Assembly (NCBI GenBank): GCA_018061805.1
Contig: JAGOTL010000002.1
Location: 22,327 to 86,326, forward strand
From: Candidatus Babeliales bacterium
GTDB taxonomy: Bacteria > Babelota > Babeliae > Babelales > Chromulinivoraceae
Length of the DNA: 64,000 nucleotides
Reading direction: 5' to 3'
Positions 39,400-47,374 of the stretch are shown in pieces. The notes below the pieces were generated by a model. That model made no database searches. It was not told where the DNA came from and saw only the letters and a list, made by a program, of their open reading frames with translations. Positions within the stretch are counted from its first letter, which is position 1; every line of letters starts with the position of its first letter. The position numbers and the translations under genes were made by a program.

Positions 39400-39921
39400 A
39401 TGATAGGGCTTTGTTTATATAGGTTTTTTTGGGGTTTCTTAGAGGTTTTAAAAGTTATTGTATGCGACCCTTTTTATATTTTTAATATTTCATTTTTGTG
39501 GTTTTGCGTTGCTATGGCTATCACGTATGGATATTTTTTGTGGGCTCATCAAGACATGATGATACGCATTCGTCATAAAATAGCATTGTTACTGTGTCAA
39601 AGTCTGTGGTTTGGCTTTTTATGTGCGGTAGCAATTGCGGGTATGTATGAAGGCATTTTACAGCTTTTGTGTTTATCTGAATGTTTTATTGTACCGCACC
39701 AGATCATTTGTCATTTAAGCATGGTCCAACAAGCAGATCATCACCAGCTTTTTATGATCGTAGGATGGGGCTTGATCATACTCAGTACCTTGTGGTCATG
39801 CTTTTTTATCGAACCATTGTTTGAGGGCGTACATGATAATCATATTGTAGAAGGATACGGATGGATTATGATAGCAGTTTCCTTGCTTAGTATTTTGTTT
39901 TTATGGTCTATTGCCTATTAA
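39400..39921 (+). CDS. Small integral membrane protein of unknown function
   Basis: 173 residues with four predicted membrane segments (about 28-48, 62-85, 115-135, 152-170) and a His/Asp-containing loop (QQADHHQLF, EGVHDNHIVEGY). It is 26 bases upstream of a second four-segment membrane protein, likely one transcript. No transporter signature visible. Confidence 0.55.
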   Translation: MIGLCLYRFFWGFLEVLKVIVCDPFYIFNISFLWFCVAMAITYGYFLWAHQDMMIRIRHKIALLLCQSLWFGFLCAVAIAGMYEGILQLLCLSECFIVPHQIICHLSMVQQADHHQLFMIVGWGLIILSTLWSCFFIEPLFEGVHDNHIVEGYGWIMIAVSLLSILFLWSIAY

Positions 39922-39947
39922 GATAAGACAATACAAAGGAGATACCT

Positions 39948-40391
39948 ATGTTTGATATGATTGTGTCAAAAGTGCTTAATGTTTTTACCTCGTCAGCGCT
40001 GTATGCGATTTTAGCGTGGTTTGGCTTGATTGGCTTTGTTGCTCATGTCATTATGGTCATGCTCATGACCTGTATGAAAAAATCGTCAGTGGTTAAATCT
40101 GTCTGGTATATGCATGTAGTAAGTATCATCTTAAGCTTTGTAGGAGCTCCTATTTTGACCGTAGGAATCGCTGGTGTTTGGCGCTTGATGCAAGAACCTT
40201 TTGATATGCGCAGTATGTCTCTATTTTTATACGTATGGTTTGCCATTATTTTTATGATGACGATGCGTTATTTTGTATGTAAAAACATTGTGGAAGTTGC
40301 TTGTCGCGCATGGTACACAGCTTTGCTTATAACCAACGGGGTTGTTGCGGGCTTAGGTTATATCGTAATATTCCGGATATGGATGTTTTGA
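39948..40391 (+). CDS. Small integral membrane protein of unknown function
   Basis: 147 residues and four hydrophobic segments (about 17-40, 54-75, 88-108, 122-142). AAGGAG lies 8 bases ahead of the ATG. It is partner of the preceding membrane protein and ends 3 bases before the convergent EVE-domain gene. No family recognised. Confidence 0.55.
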   Translation: MFDMIVSKVLNVFTSSALYAILAWFGLIGFVAHVIMVMLMTCMKKSSVVKSVWYMHVVSIILSFVGAPILTVGIAGVWRLMQEPFDMRSMSLFLYVWFAIIFMMTMRYFVCKNIVEVACRAWYTALLITNGVVAGLGYIVIFRIWMF

Positions 40392-40394
40392 TCG

Positions 40395-40841
40395 TTACAA
40401 GAGCGGTATTTTTTCAGGTGTTTCTACTAAAATAGTTTGAGCAATAACTAAAAAATCGTTACGAGGTATTTCAAAAAAACTTTGCGTTAAAACATCTTGC
40501 CACGTTTCATGGTCGGGTAAAAAGCTGACTTTGCCGACAAAGATTGCTGGATGATGTGGATTACAGTGAAAAAAATCAACATTGCGTCGCCAACGATCGG
40601 GAAATTGTCCGCCTTGGGGGTAGACCCTTGAATCGTTGACGCATGAAATTCCGCTGAACTGTTCGCATGATGGTAGATCTTGTCCGTAGTAGATGGTGGG
40701 TGAATAATAGAGTATCCAGTCACCTGTGTTCATAGTTTCTAAAGGACCGCGTGGTCCCATATTAACCTGTGTATAACCTTTATCTCGTACAATGTTGACA
40801 TGTTCTTGGGCTGCCTGGCAAACCCAATAATGGCGCATCAT
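40395..40841 (-). CDS. EVE (PUA-like) domain protein
   Basis: A 148-residue single-domain protein. HYWVCQAAQEHVNIVRDKGY, followed by TGDWILYYSP and FSGISCVNDSRVY, follows the EVE/UPF0310 pattern (YWxxxxxxEHV, GDxxxxY). The ATG at 40841 (MMRHYW) is chosen because AAGGAG sits 6 bases upstream. EVE domains are PUA-fold readers thought to bind modified bases in DNA or RNA and occur in restriction and RNA-modification contexts. No restriction genes lie nearby, so an RNA role is more likely. Confidence 0.75.
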   Translation of the reverse strand: MMRHYWVCQAAQEHVNIVRDKGYTQVNMGPRGPLETMNTGDWILYYSPTIYYGQDLPSCEQFSGISCVNDSRVYPQGGQFPDRWRRNVDFFHCNPHHPAIFVGKVSFLPDHETWQDVLTQSFFEIPRNDFLVIAQTILVETPEKIPLL

Positions 40842-40931
40842 ACTACTCTCCTTTTTTATAATCATAAAAAGTATATTTATATAAAAGCAATATTTTTATA
40901 GTTCAAATATTACAAATAGTAATAGATACAT

Positions 40932-40960
40932 TTGTTTGGCGGGTTGAGATCTGATAAAAT
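40932..40960 (+). promoter_or_regulatory. Promoter of the 77-residue exported protein
   Basis: TTGTTT (40932-40937), a 17-bp spacer and TAAAAT (40955-40960), 35 bases before the ATG at 40996. Confidence 0.6.
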
Positions 40961-40995
40961 AGGGATATAGGGATAATTTTTAAAGGGGATTCTTT

Positions 40996-41229
40996 ATGCA
41001 TATGAAAATATTTATATTTGCTACTTTAGTAGCTTTTTCGTGTTCAATGTTTGGGTCGGTTAATAGTACTGATGCGACGAAACAATATCTTGGAGTTTAT
41101 AAGTCAGATGCTCGACGAAATGTCGATACTGGTGATTATGGACTATGTTTTGATGTTTCACAATCATCCGTAGGCTTAGTGTCACGTCTATTGCTTGCAG
41201 TGTTGCATTCAAGAGAGAATAATCAGTAA
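40996..41229 (+). CDS. Very small exported protein
   Basis: 77 residues: signal peptide MHMKIFIFATLVAFSCSMFG, then a mature peptide of about 55 residues with one Cys (GDYGLCFDVSQSSV). It has its own promoter, a strong Shine-Dalgarno (AAAGGGG) and its own terminator, so it is a real, independently expressed gene despite its size. Function unknown. Confidence 0.65.
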   Translation: MHMKIFIFATLVAFSCSMFGSVNSTDATKQYLGVYKSDARRNVDTGDYGLCFDVSQSSVGLVSRLLLAVLHSRENNQ

Positions 41230-41233
41230 ATTT

Positions 41234-41267
41234 AAAAAAGCCTCGGAATTTTACCGAGGCTTTTTTT
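41234..41267. terminator. Bidirectional terminator
   Basis: A perfect 7-bp stem GCCTCGG/CCGAGGC (41240-41246, 41254-41260) with six A's before and seven T's after. It ends both the small exported gene and the convergent ABC-2 operon. Confidence 0.92.
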
Positions 41268-41268
41268 G

Positions 41269-42057
41269 TTATAAGCAATCAAGTCTTTTTTTAAGTTTTT
41301 GTATGCCAAGATACAAAAACAATATGGTAAAAAGGCATAACATGCCTAGGCACAACCAATAATTAAGCGAACTTTGCGTAAACATGATGGCTGATCTACC
41401 ACCTTCAAGTGCATAGGTTAAAGGATTTAAAAGATCCAAATAGGCTAGAATTGGGGAAATGTTGTACAGGTCTTGCCAAGAAAATTGAAAACATCCTAAA
41501 AACCACATAGGAAATAAAACGCGGACCCATAGATTATCAAGGTCCATAGCAACATCATGCGTAATGCTGACTGTGAACAGTGAAAATGCACCACTAAATA
41601 AAGATACTACGAGTAACAAAAGATAATATTTGCACAAAGCAAGAATGCTTAAAGGTATGATCATTTTTGTTAAAAAATAGCCAAGCGGTAGAACAATGCT
41701 TGATACTATGAACGATAATTGTGCATATTCAAGAGCATATTTAAAAAATACAGTCCATTGTGGAGTAGGTAGCGTAAGTTCGTAGCGTAGTGAGCTACCT
41801 TCGCTGGTGACATCAAACAGAAGTCCATACATGCAATGGATTGCTATAAAAAAAGAAACAGATGTTGCCATAGTTACGGCAATAAATGGTCCGATGTTTG
41901 TTTGAGACATAAGGTGACCAAACACAAGAACGTTTAACGTTGTCCAAATAGTTTGATTAATGATACGTGTTGTAATTGTGGGCGATGTTACTTTGATACT
42001 ACGCAGTAACATGTATAAAAATGTTTTATACGTATTGGTGTCATAAATATATTTCAT
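41269..42057 (-). CDS. ABC-2 type exporter permease, copy 2
   Basis: 262 residues with six membrane segments. It follows the ABC-2 permease layout, with the late motif LLNPLTYALEGGRSAIMF resembling the LNPxxxxxEaxR signature of drug and polysaccharide exporters. It is paralogous to the preceding permease and ends in the identical heptapeptide KKRLDCL. It is the last gene of an ATPase-permease-permease operon, suggesting a heterodimeric channel. Confidence 0.82.
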   Translation of the reverse strand: MKYIYDTNTYKTFLYMLLRSIKVTSPTITTRIINQTIWTTLNVLVFGHLMSQTNIGPFIAVTMATSVSFFIAIHCMYGLLFDVTSEGSSLRYELTLPTPQWTVFFKYALEYAQLSFIVSSIVLPLGYFLTKMIIPLSILALCKYYLLLLVVSLFSGAFSLFTVSITHDVAMDLDNLWVRVLFPMWFLGCFQFSWQDLYNISPILAYLDLLNPLTYALEGGRSAIMFTQSSLNYWLCLGMLCLFTILFLYLGIQKLKKRLDCL

Positions 42058-42072
42058 AAAAATCCTGAAAGA

Positions 42073-42855
42073 TTATAAACAATCGAGTCGTTTTTTAAAT
42101 TGTCGAATTCCCAGATAACCAAAAAAGCATGTGAATCCTATGATGGCAAGCATGCAGTATTCAAAAGGAATAGTTTTCAGGCTTGTATTCGTACAACCTC
42201 GTGTACTTTCCATAATGTACATGGTTGGATTAAACAAATTTAAATAGGCCAAAGTTGGGTTAACTTGCAAAAGCATATCCCATGAAAAATAGTAACATCC
42301 TAAAAACCACAAAGGAAAAAGTACCCTTTGGCGAATGGTTGTAACATATTCAAAGTTATGAGTTAAGCTTGAGATAAATAATCCAAAAAAACCAAAAAAC
42401 AAATGTGCCATGATCCAACTTAAAATCATTTTTGGATAGTGAATTGACGTTAAATCAAGGTTTTCCTGTAATACTAATTTTGCTACAAGCAGCATAGGCA
42501 GTGTAGGTATAAATGACTTGAAAGCATCCATGAGCGCTATTCTAATAAATATTAAACTGGTTGGAATAGGAAGTGTCAGATAATAACTCATCGAATTTGC
42601 GCCATGCAAATCACCAAGCAAAATAGACATGTTGGTGCCGACTTCAAACATGCCCCACAAAGCTAAGTTGCCAAGCACTAAAAATGATGCAAATTTTGCG
42701 CTTGTACCAAAAAGAGGTAGTAAGTATTGTGATACATACAACGATGTACCAGACCATACACATGCATCAATCATACGGGTTAAAATATGTTGTTGAAATG
42801 TGCGTGCATCACGAATGAGTAAGGTCATGAAGGACTGCAATACATTATAACTCAT
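42073..42855 (-). CDS. ABC-2 type exporter permease, copy 1
   Basis: 260 residues, six membrane segments, with the ABC-2 signature region LNLFNPTMYIMESTRGCTNT. It shares layout and the C-terminal KKRLDCL with the downstream copy. Its start overlaps the ATPase gene by 11 bases, so the two are translationally coupled. Substrate unknown; families of this kind export drugs, lipids or glycans. Confidence 0.82.
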   Translation of the reverse strand: MSYNVLQSFMTLLIRDARTFQQHILTRMIDACVWSGTSLYVSQYLLPLFGTSAKFASFLVLGNLALWGMFEVGTNMSILLGDLHGANSMSYYLTLPIPTSLIFIRIALMDAFKSFIPTLPMLLVAKLVLQENLDLTSIHYPKMILSWIMAHLFFGFFGLFISSLTHNFEYVTTIRQRVLFPLWFLGCYYFSWDMLLQVNPTLAYLNLFNPTMYIMESTRGCTNTSLKTIPFEYCMLAIIGFTCFFGYLGIRQFKKRLDCL

Positions 42856-43612
42856 TTTCCTTATCCTCTTGGTTTTCGTGCATTAATTTTATAAAGACAT
42901 CTTCTAAATTATTTTGGCTATAATTTTTCTTTAAGTTTTCAGGAGAGTCAATTAACTTAATAACACCCTGATCTAAAATACAAACACGATCAGACAAAGT
43001 TTCAGCTTCATCTAAATAGTGAGTTGTTAAAAGAACGGTTATGCCTTCTTGTTTTAGAAGTTTAATAATTTCCCACAAGTTACGACGAATGTGAGGATCA
43101 AGCGCAACGGTTGGCTCATCTAAAATAACAAGCTTAGGGCTATGCATTAATGTTCGTGCAAGCATAAAGCGTTGTTTATAGCCACCGGATAGAATGGAAC
43201 CTTTTGCGTGAGCATATTTTTCGAGTTGGAATTTTTCGAGTAAATAATCTATTTTTTCTTCAATGACATTTGGCGCCATGTTGAAATAACGTCCCGCAAA
43301 AAGCAAGTTTTCTTTGATTGTAAGCATCGTGTCGATATTTGGTTTTTGTGGACAAAATCCAATAATACGACGAAAGCCGATGACATCATGATAGATTGAT
43401 TTATCTTCATATAATATTTCACCAGATGTTGCAGGATGTAGCGTTGCAATAATAGATGATAGCGTTGTTTTACCAGCGCCATTAACACCCAATAAACTCA
43501 ATACTTCACCTTGCATAATATCTAAAGAAACCCCTTTTAAAGCTTCGATAGTAGGATTTCCAAAGTAAGTTTTTTTTACATTGTTAATGCGCAGTAATGC
43601 TTTTGTATTCAT
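42845..43612 (-). CDS. ABC exporter ATPase (DrrA/NodI type)
   Basis: 255 residues. Walker A GVNGAGKTT (about 42-50), Q-loop FCPQKP, signature LSGGYKQRFMLARTL, Walker B LVILDEPTVALDP and switch LLTTHYLDEAE are all intact. The sequence is of the ABC-2 exporter type (DrrA, NodI, CcmA). Shine-Dalgarno AAGGAG precedes the ATG. It is the first gene of a three-gene operon with a leader of about 210 bases carrying a consensus promoter, hairpins and a candidate leader peptide. Confidence 0.92.
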   Translation of the reverse strand: MNTKALLRINNVKKTYFGNPTIEALKGVSLDIMQGEVLSLLGVNGAGKTTLSSIIATLHPATSGEILYEDKSIYHDVIGFRRIIGFCPQKPNIDTMLTIKENLLFAGRYFNMAPNVIEEKIDYLLEKFQLEKYAHAKGSILSGGYKQRFMLARTLMHSPKLVILDEPTVALDPHIRRNLWEIIKLLKQEGITVLLTTHYLDEAETLSDRVCILDQGVIKLIDSPENLKKNYSQNNLEDVFIKLMHENQEDKENEL

Positions 43613-43823
43613 AAAAAGTACTCCTTGTGATTTCGCTCAAACGTACTTGAGCACGTGAAACAAAATCAACAATTAAGAAATAAATAGTGGATAAACCACA
43701 TGAAAAGTTGGTTTTTTTAACGATGCAGAAATCTGCATGACATGAATAAATGAAAGTAAATACTTTCGTTAATGAACAATTACCATGGTATAAACTCCCT
43801 TAGCTGGTAATGGGAAGGTTGAT
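43613..43823 (-). promoter_or_regulatory. Structured 5' leader of the ABC-2 exporter operon
   Basis: About 210 bases separate the predicted transcription start from the ATPase ATG. The transcript contains several short inverted repeats: GAAAGTA/TACTTTC (43752-43767), ATGCAGA/TCTGCAT (43723-43738), AAACCA/TGGTTT and GCTCAA/TTGAGC, the last near the gene start. A five-codon reading frame lies near its 5' end. No riboswitch class is recognised. Attenuation or translational control is inferred. Confidence 0.45.
43769..43786 (-). CDS. Candidate leader peptide MVIVH
   Basis: An ATG at 43786-43784 followed by four codons and TAA, with AGGGAG (43795-43800) exactly 8 bases upstream. The stop is directly followed by the GAAAGTA/TACTTTC hairpin. 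The arrangement resembles short leader peptides that control resistance and export genes by ribosome stalling. At this length it could be chance. Confidence 0.3.
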   Translation of the reverse strand: MVIVH

Positions 43824-43829
43824 GATATC

Positions 43830-43857
43830 ATTATAAAACAAAGTAAGGCTTTGTCAA
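43830..43857 (-). promoter_or_regulatory. Consensus promoter of the ABC-2 exporter operon
   Basis: Perfect TTGACA (43852-43857) and perfect TATAAT (43830-43835) with a 16-bp spacer on the minus strand. The -35 overlaps the radA stop codon. It is the strongest promoter match in the window. Confidence 0.8.
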
Positions 43858-45218
43858 TCTCTTGCTTGCTCATCAGGAGGAAAGAATAGTAATAATTCGT
43901 GTACAGATTTTATTCGTTTAACTTCCAAATTATTTTGTTGTAGTACTTGGTCTTGTGCAATAATCAGATGATTAAATCCAAACGTAGCCGCTTCTTTTGC
44001 ATGAATATCAATGTTGTATACCGGTTTGATTTGTCCTGTTAGGCTCAGTTCTGCAAGCGCAATTGTTTTTTGTGGTAAAGCTTGTTGAAAATAACTTGAG
44101 AGTAACGCCAAGGCTATTGCAAGATCAGATGTATGATCTTTGGTTTTCATACCACCGCTGATTTTGAAAAAAATATCATGCTTGCACAGCGGGATATGGA
44201 GATATTTTTCTAAAATTGCAGCAATCAGGCTGACATGTTTGTGATCAATACCAGTTATGATACGTTGCGGAATACCATACTTAACAGGAACTGTTAAAGC
44301 TTGAAGCTCTAAGAAAATAGGTCGAGTACCCTCAAGAGAACTAACAAGCATAGATCCTGGTGCATGTTTGGTTTGTTCTACGAGGTGTTGGTTGATGTTG
44401 TGTACTTCTTGTAGTCCGTTGCCTTTCATATGGAAAAAACCGATTTCATTAATTGATCCAAATCGATTTTTTATAGCGCGTAGCGTGCGTGTTTGCCATT
44501 GATCTTCTTTTTGTAAATAAAAAACGCCATCTACCATATGTTCCAGTAGTTTAGGACCAGCAATGGTCCCTTCTTTGGTTATATGACCTGTTGCAATGAC
44601 GGCAATGTTATGTTCTTTGGCAAGTCGCATGAGCAAAAAAGCAGATTCTTTAAGTTGCGAAATAGTACCAGGTAGTGCATTGGTGCTATCGTTGACAATG
44701 TTTTGAATAGAATCAATCACAATTAAAGCAGGTTTTTTTTGCTTACAAATTTCTATGATGCCAAGCAGCGAGGTGTGATCTGAAAAAAATAAATTACTTG
44801 GAGCTTTTTGTGCGATACGTTGGAAGCGTAATTTGACTTGTGTTAAAGATTCTTCAGATGAAAAATAAATAATAGGATGTTGTGCGCTTATCTGTGTAGT
44901 AATTTGCAGTAAGAGTGTTGATTTTCCTATTCCAGGATCACCAGCTACAAGTAAAAATGATCCAGATACAATACCGCCACCCATGACACGATCCCACTCT
45001 AAACAATCACTGGTGATACGTGCTTGCTCGTCGAGTGTAATGTCGTCAAGTTGATGAACTGTGAGTTTGCTGTTTGTAGCTGCAGTATGCTTGCTGCCTT
45101 TAACGGTTGATACTTGGTCTAAACTGTTCCAAGATTTACATTCTGGGCAACATCCTATCCATTTTACAGTTTGATAAGAACATTGGACGCATTCAAAATA
45201 GCTAGTTGTTTTACTCAT
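43854..45218 (-). CDS. radA: DNA repair protein RadA
   Basis: 454 residues. N-terminal zinc finger (FECVQCSY and CCPECKSW), RecA-like ATPase with Walker A GDPGIGKSTLL (about 90-100), the RadA-specific KNRFG motif (about 250) and a C-terminal Lon-protease-like domain ending near AKEAATFGFNHLIIAQ. RadA is a DnaB-like helicase that extends D-loops during recombination. It follows thymidine kinase by 6 bases on the same strand, so they form one unit. Confidence 0.94.
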   Translation of the reverse strand: MSKTTSYFECVQCSYQTVKWIGCCPECKSWNSLDQVSTVKGSKHTAATNSKLTVHQLDDITLDEQARITSDCLEWDRVMGGGIVSGSFLLVAGDPGIGKSTLLLQITTQISAQHPIIYFSSEESLTQVKLRFQRIAQKAPSNLFFSDHTSLLGIIEICKQKKPALIVIDSIQNIVNDSTNALPGTISQLKESAFLLMRLAKEHNIAVIATGHITKEGTIAGPKLLEHMVDGVFYLQKEDQWQTRTLRAIKNRFGSINEIGFFHMKGNGLQEVHNINQHLVEQTKHAPGSMLVSSLEGTRPIFLELQALTVPVKYGIPQRIITGIDHKHVSLIAAILEKYLHIPLCKHDIFFKISGGMKTKDHTSDLAIALALLSSYFQQALPQKTIALAELSLTGQIKPVYNIDIHAKEAATFGFNHLIIAQDQVLQQNNLEVKRIKSVHELLLFFPPDEQARD

Positions 45219-45224
45219 AGGTCT

Positions 45225-45962
45225 TTAATTTTCTCGTAACGTGTGACATTTTCGACAACGTGGTTCATAGGTAATTGATTTTTGGCTTGATTCTACGACG
45301 ATTAATGGATCATTGCGGTGGGCAGGTTGACCATCAACGAGTCGTTGTGTGATGCAGTATGTATCAGTACCACAAACAGAACAAATTGCGGTTAATTTCA
45401 TAACATTATCAGCTAAAGCAAGTAGTTGTGGCATAGGTCCAAAAGGTTCGCCTCTGAAGTTAAGATCAAGTCCTGCAACCATAACTTTTTTACCTTGTGC
45501 TACAAGCGTGTTGATTAGTTGAATGAGCTCATCGGCTTCATGGGTGAAAAACATAACTTCATCAATAGCAATAACTTGAGCATCTGTTTGCTCAGTATAT
45601 TTTTTCATATCTGTACAGTTTTGTACAGCGATACATTCTACCCAGCTGCCACTGCGTGAAGAAATGTAGGTTAACGGATCAAGTTCTAATTGTAAAATAG
45701 TACGCGTATCGATTGTTGGTTTGAAAACAAGTACGTGAAATCCTGAAAGTATAAAACGTCCTGCAGTACGAATTAATTCTTCTGATTTACCAGAGCACAT
45801 AGAACCACAAATAACGCTCAGTGATCCACGTTCAAATGGTTTGTGTTGAATTGCTAAAGGTTGCATGCGATGAATTGGTTCACTTACTTGTGGCACGAGC
45901 GCAACCATGTATGAAGGCATTAAAAATAAGTACAAAAAGCTTTTTTTGACAAATGTAAACAT
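45225..45962 (-). CDS. tdk: Thymidine kinase with an N-terminal hydrophobic extension
   Basis: Type II thymidine kinase (dThd to dTMP salvage), 245 residues from ATG 45962. AAGGAAAAGAT just upstream selects this start over the ATG at 46058. Walker A GSMCSGKSEEL, catalytic Glu in IDEVMFF and the structural zinc cysteines (CSVCGTD, CRKCH) are intact. Standard enzymes begin about 10 residues before Walker A. Here about 45 residues precede the core, and MFTFVKKSFLYLFLMPSYMV looks like a signal or membrane anchor. Export or anchoring is inferred. Promoter TTGTCA-16-TATGCT lies upstream. Confidence 0.85.
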   Translation of the reverse strand: MFTFVKKSFLYLFLMPSYMVALVPQVSEPIHRMQPLAIQHKPFERGSLSVICGSMCSGKSEELIRTAGRFILSGFHVLVFKPTIDTRTILQLELDPLTYISSRSGSWVECIAVQNCTDMKKYTEQTDAQVIAIDEVMFFTHEADELIQLINTLVAQGKKVMVAGLDLNFRGEPFGPMPQLLALADNVMKLTAICSVCGTDTYCITQRLVDGQPAHRNDPLIVVESSQKSITYEPRCRKCHTLREN

Positions 45963-45995
45963 ATCTTTTCCTTCTTGTGTTATAAATTTTTTTAC

Positions 45996-46023
45996 AGCAT
46001 AAAGAGATCCATTATTTTGACAA
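45996..46023 (-). promoter_or_regulatory. Candidate promoter of tdk-radA
   Basis: On the minus strand, TTGTCA (46018-46023), a 16-bp spacer and TATGCT (45996-46001), 34 bases before the tdk ATG. Confidence 0.4.
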
Positions 46024-46105
46024 GGTTTAAAAAAAGATGGTGATCTTTTTGCGTTCACTTATTATACTAAAAGTATTCAAAATGTTTTTCTTAGAAGGTT
46101 TTTTT

Positions 46106-47374
46106 ATGTCAGCAGGTTATATTGTTGTTGAGCAATCAGGACCACTTGTTGGAGAAGTATCGTTATCGGGTGCAAAGAATGCTGTGCTTGTTATTATGGC
46201 ATCATTGTTGCTCACTCGTGGCAAATCTGTATTGCGCAATGTGCCTGCGTTGTCAGATGTGTATGATATGATTGCCATTTTAGAATCTGTTGGTGTACAG
46301 ACCGTATTTGATGCACAAAAAAACATTTTAGAAATTGATACAACTCATATTGATATTGCTCATATTAATCAAGATGCTGTGCGTAAGTTTCGCGCGTCAT
46401 TATTAATTTTTGGGCCAATTCTTGCACAATTTTCAAAAGTACAGGTTGCAATGCCAGGTGGTGATGCGATTGGTGCACGGCCACTGGATTATCATATTAA
46501 AAATTTCAAAAAATTAGGCGCAGATGTACATCAAGATGCGAATTTTTTATATGGTTCATGTACGACTATGAAACCGCAGCGTTTAGTGCTTGATTATCCA
46601 AGTGTGGGAGCAACTGAAAATTTATTGATGGCGTTAACTTTGGTTGAAGGTGAGTCGTATATCATCAATGCAGCACTTGAACCTGAAGTATTAGATTTAA
46701 TTGTTGTCTTGCAAAAAATGGGTGCAGATATTGAGATTTGTCCCCCTGCAGGCATTAAAATTAAAGGTGTAAAAAATCTTAAGCCTGTTGATCACACTAT
46801 TATTTGTGATCGTTTAGAAGCTGGATCATTGTTGATTGCTGCATCAATTACCAAAGGTGACATTTATATTCCGAATGCTAACGCGTTAGAAATGGAATTA
46901 GTCCTCATGAAACTTGAAGAAATGGGACATACTATTACCATTGGTGCTGATGGTTTGGGTATTCGTTTGCAAGCAACGCAAAATCCTCAAGCAGTCTCTT
47001 TTAAAACAGGGCCTTTCCCTGGGTTTCCTACCGATTTACAATCTCCTATGATGGCAGCTCAAGTGGTGGCAGCAGGGAGCTGTAACATCGTTGAAACAGT
47101 TTTTGAAAATAGGTTTTTACATGTTCCAGAAATGAACAAAATGGGTGCTACTATTTCTGCATCTGGTCATTATGCACAGTTGACTGGTTCATCACAGTTG
47201 ATAGGAACAGAAGTAAAAGCAACCGACATACGTGCTGCTTGTGCACTAGCATTGCTTGGTTTAGCAGCGCAAGGTACAACTCGTGTAGCACATGGCGTAC
47301 ATCATTGGAAACGTGGATACGAAACCTTGGATGTTAAGTTACGTTCTTTGGGCGCTTCTATTTTATTACAATGA
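46106..47374 (+). CDS. murA: UDP-N-acetylglucosamine 1-carboxyvinyltransferase (MurA), Asp at catalytic Cys position
   Basis: 422 residues, the usual MurA length. First committed step of peptidoglycan precursor synthesis: PEP plus UDP-GlcNAc. ATG 46106 is chosen because the protein then starts MSAGYIVVEQSGPL and AGAAGG lies upstream. SGAKNAVL (21-28) carries the conserved Lys. The active-site loop reads PGGDAIGARPLD, so Asp120 replaces the Cys that fosfomycin alkylates (Cys115 in E. coli). Chlamydial and mycobacterial MurA carry the same change and stay active. The end overlaps a convergent gene by 9 bases. Confidence 0.93.
   Translation: MSAGYIVVEQSGPLVGEVSLSGAKNAVLVIMASLLLTRGKSVLRNVPALSDVYDMIAILESVGVQTVFDAQKNILEIDTTHIDIAHINQDAVRKFRASLLIFGPILAQFSKVQVAMPGGDAIGARPLDYHIKNFKKLGADVHQDANFLYGSCTTMKPQRLVLDYPSVGATENLLMALTLVEGESYIINAALEPEVLDLIVVLQKMGADIEICPPAGIKIKGVKNLKPVDHTIICDRLEAGSLLIAASITKGDIYIPNANALEMELVLMKLEEMGHTITIGADGLGIRLQATQNPQAVSFKTGPFPGFPTDLQSPMMAAQVVAAGSCNIVETVFENRFLHVPEMNKMGATISASGHYAQLTGSSQLIGTEVKATDIRAACALALLGLAAQGTTRVAHGVHHWKRGYETLDVKLRSLGASILLQ

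Noticed and set aside
45963..46058. Longer N-terminus for thymidine kinase
   Set aside because: The ATG at 45962 has a clear Shine-Dalgarno; the upstream part overlaps the candidate promoter.
46037..46105. Longer N-terminus for murA with a hydrophobic segment
   Set aside because: The ATG at 46106 has a good Shine-Dalgarno and gives the family N-terminus, so no export of MurA is claimed.
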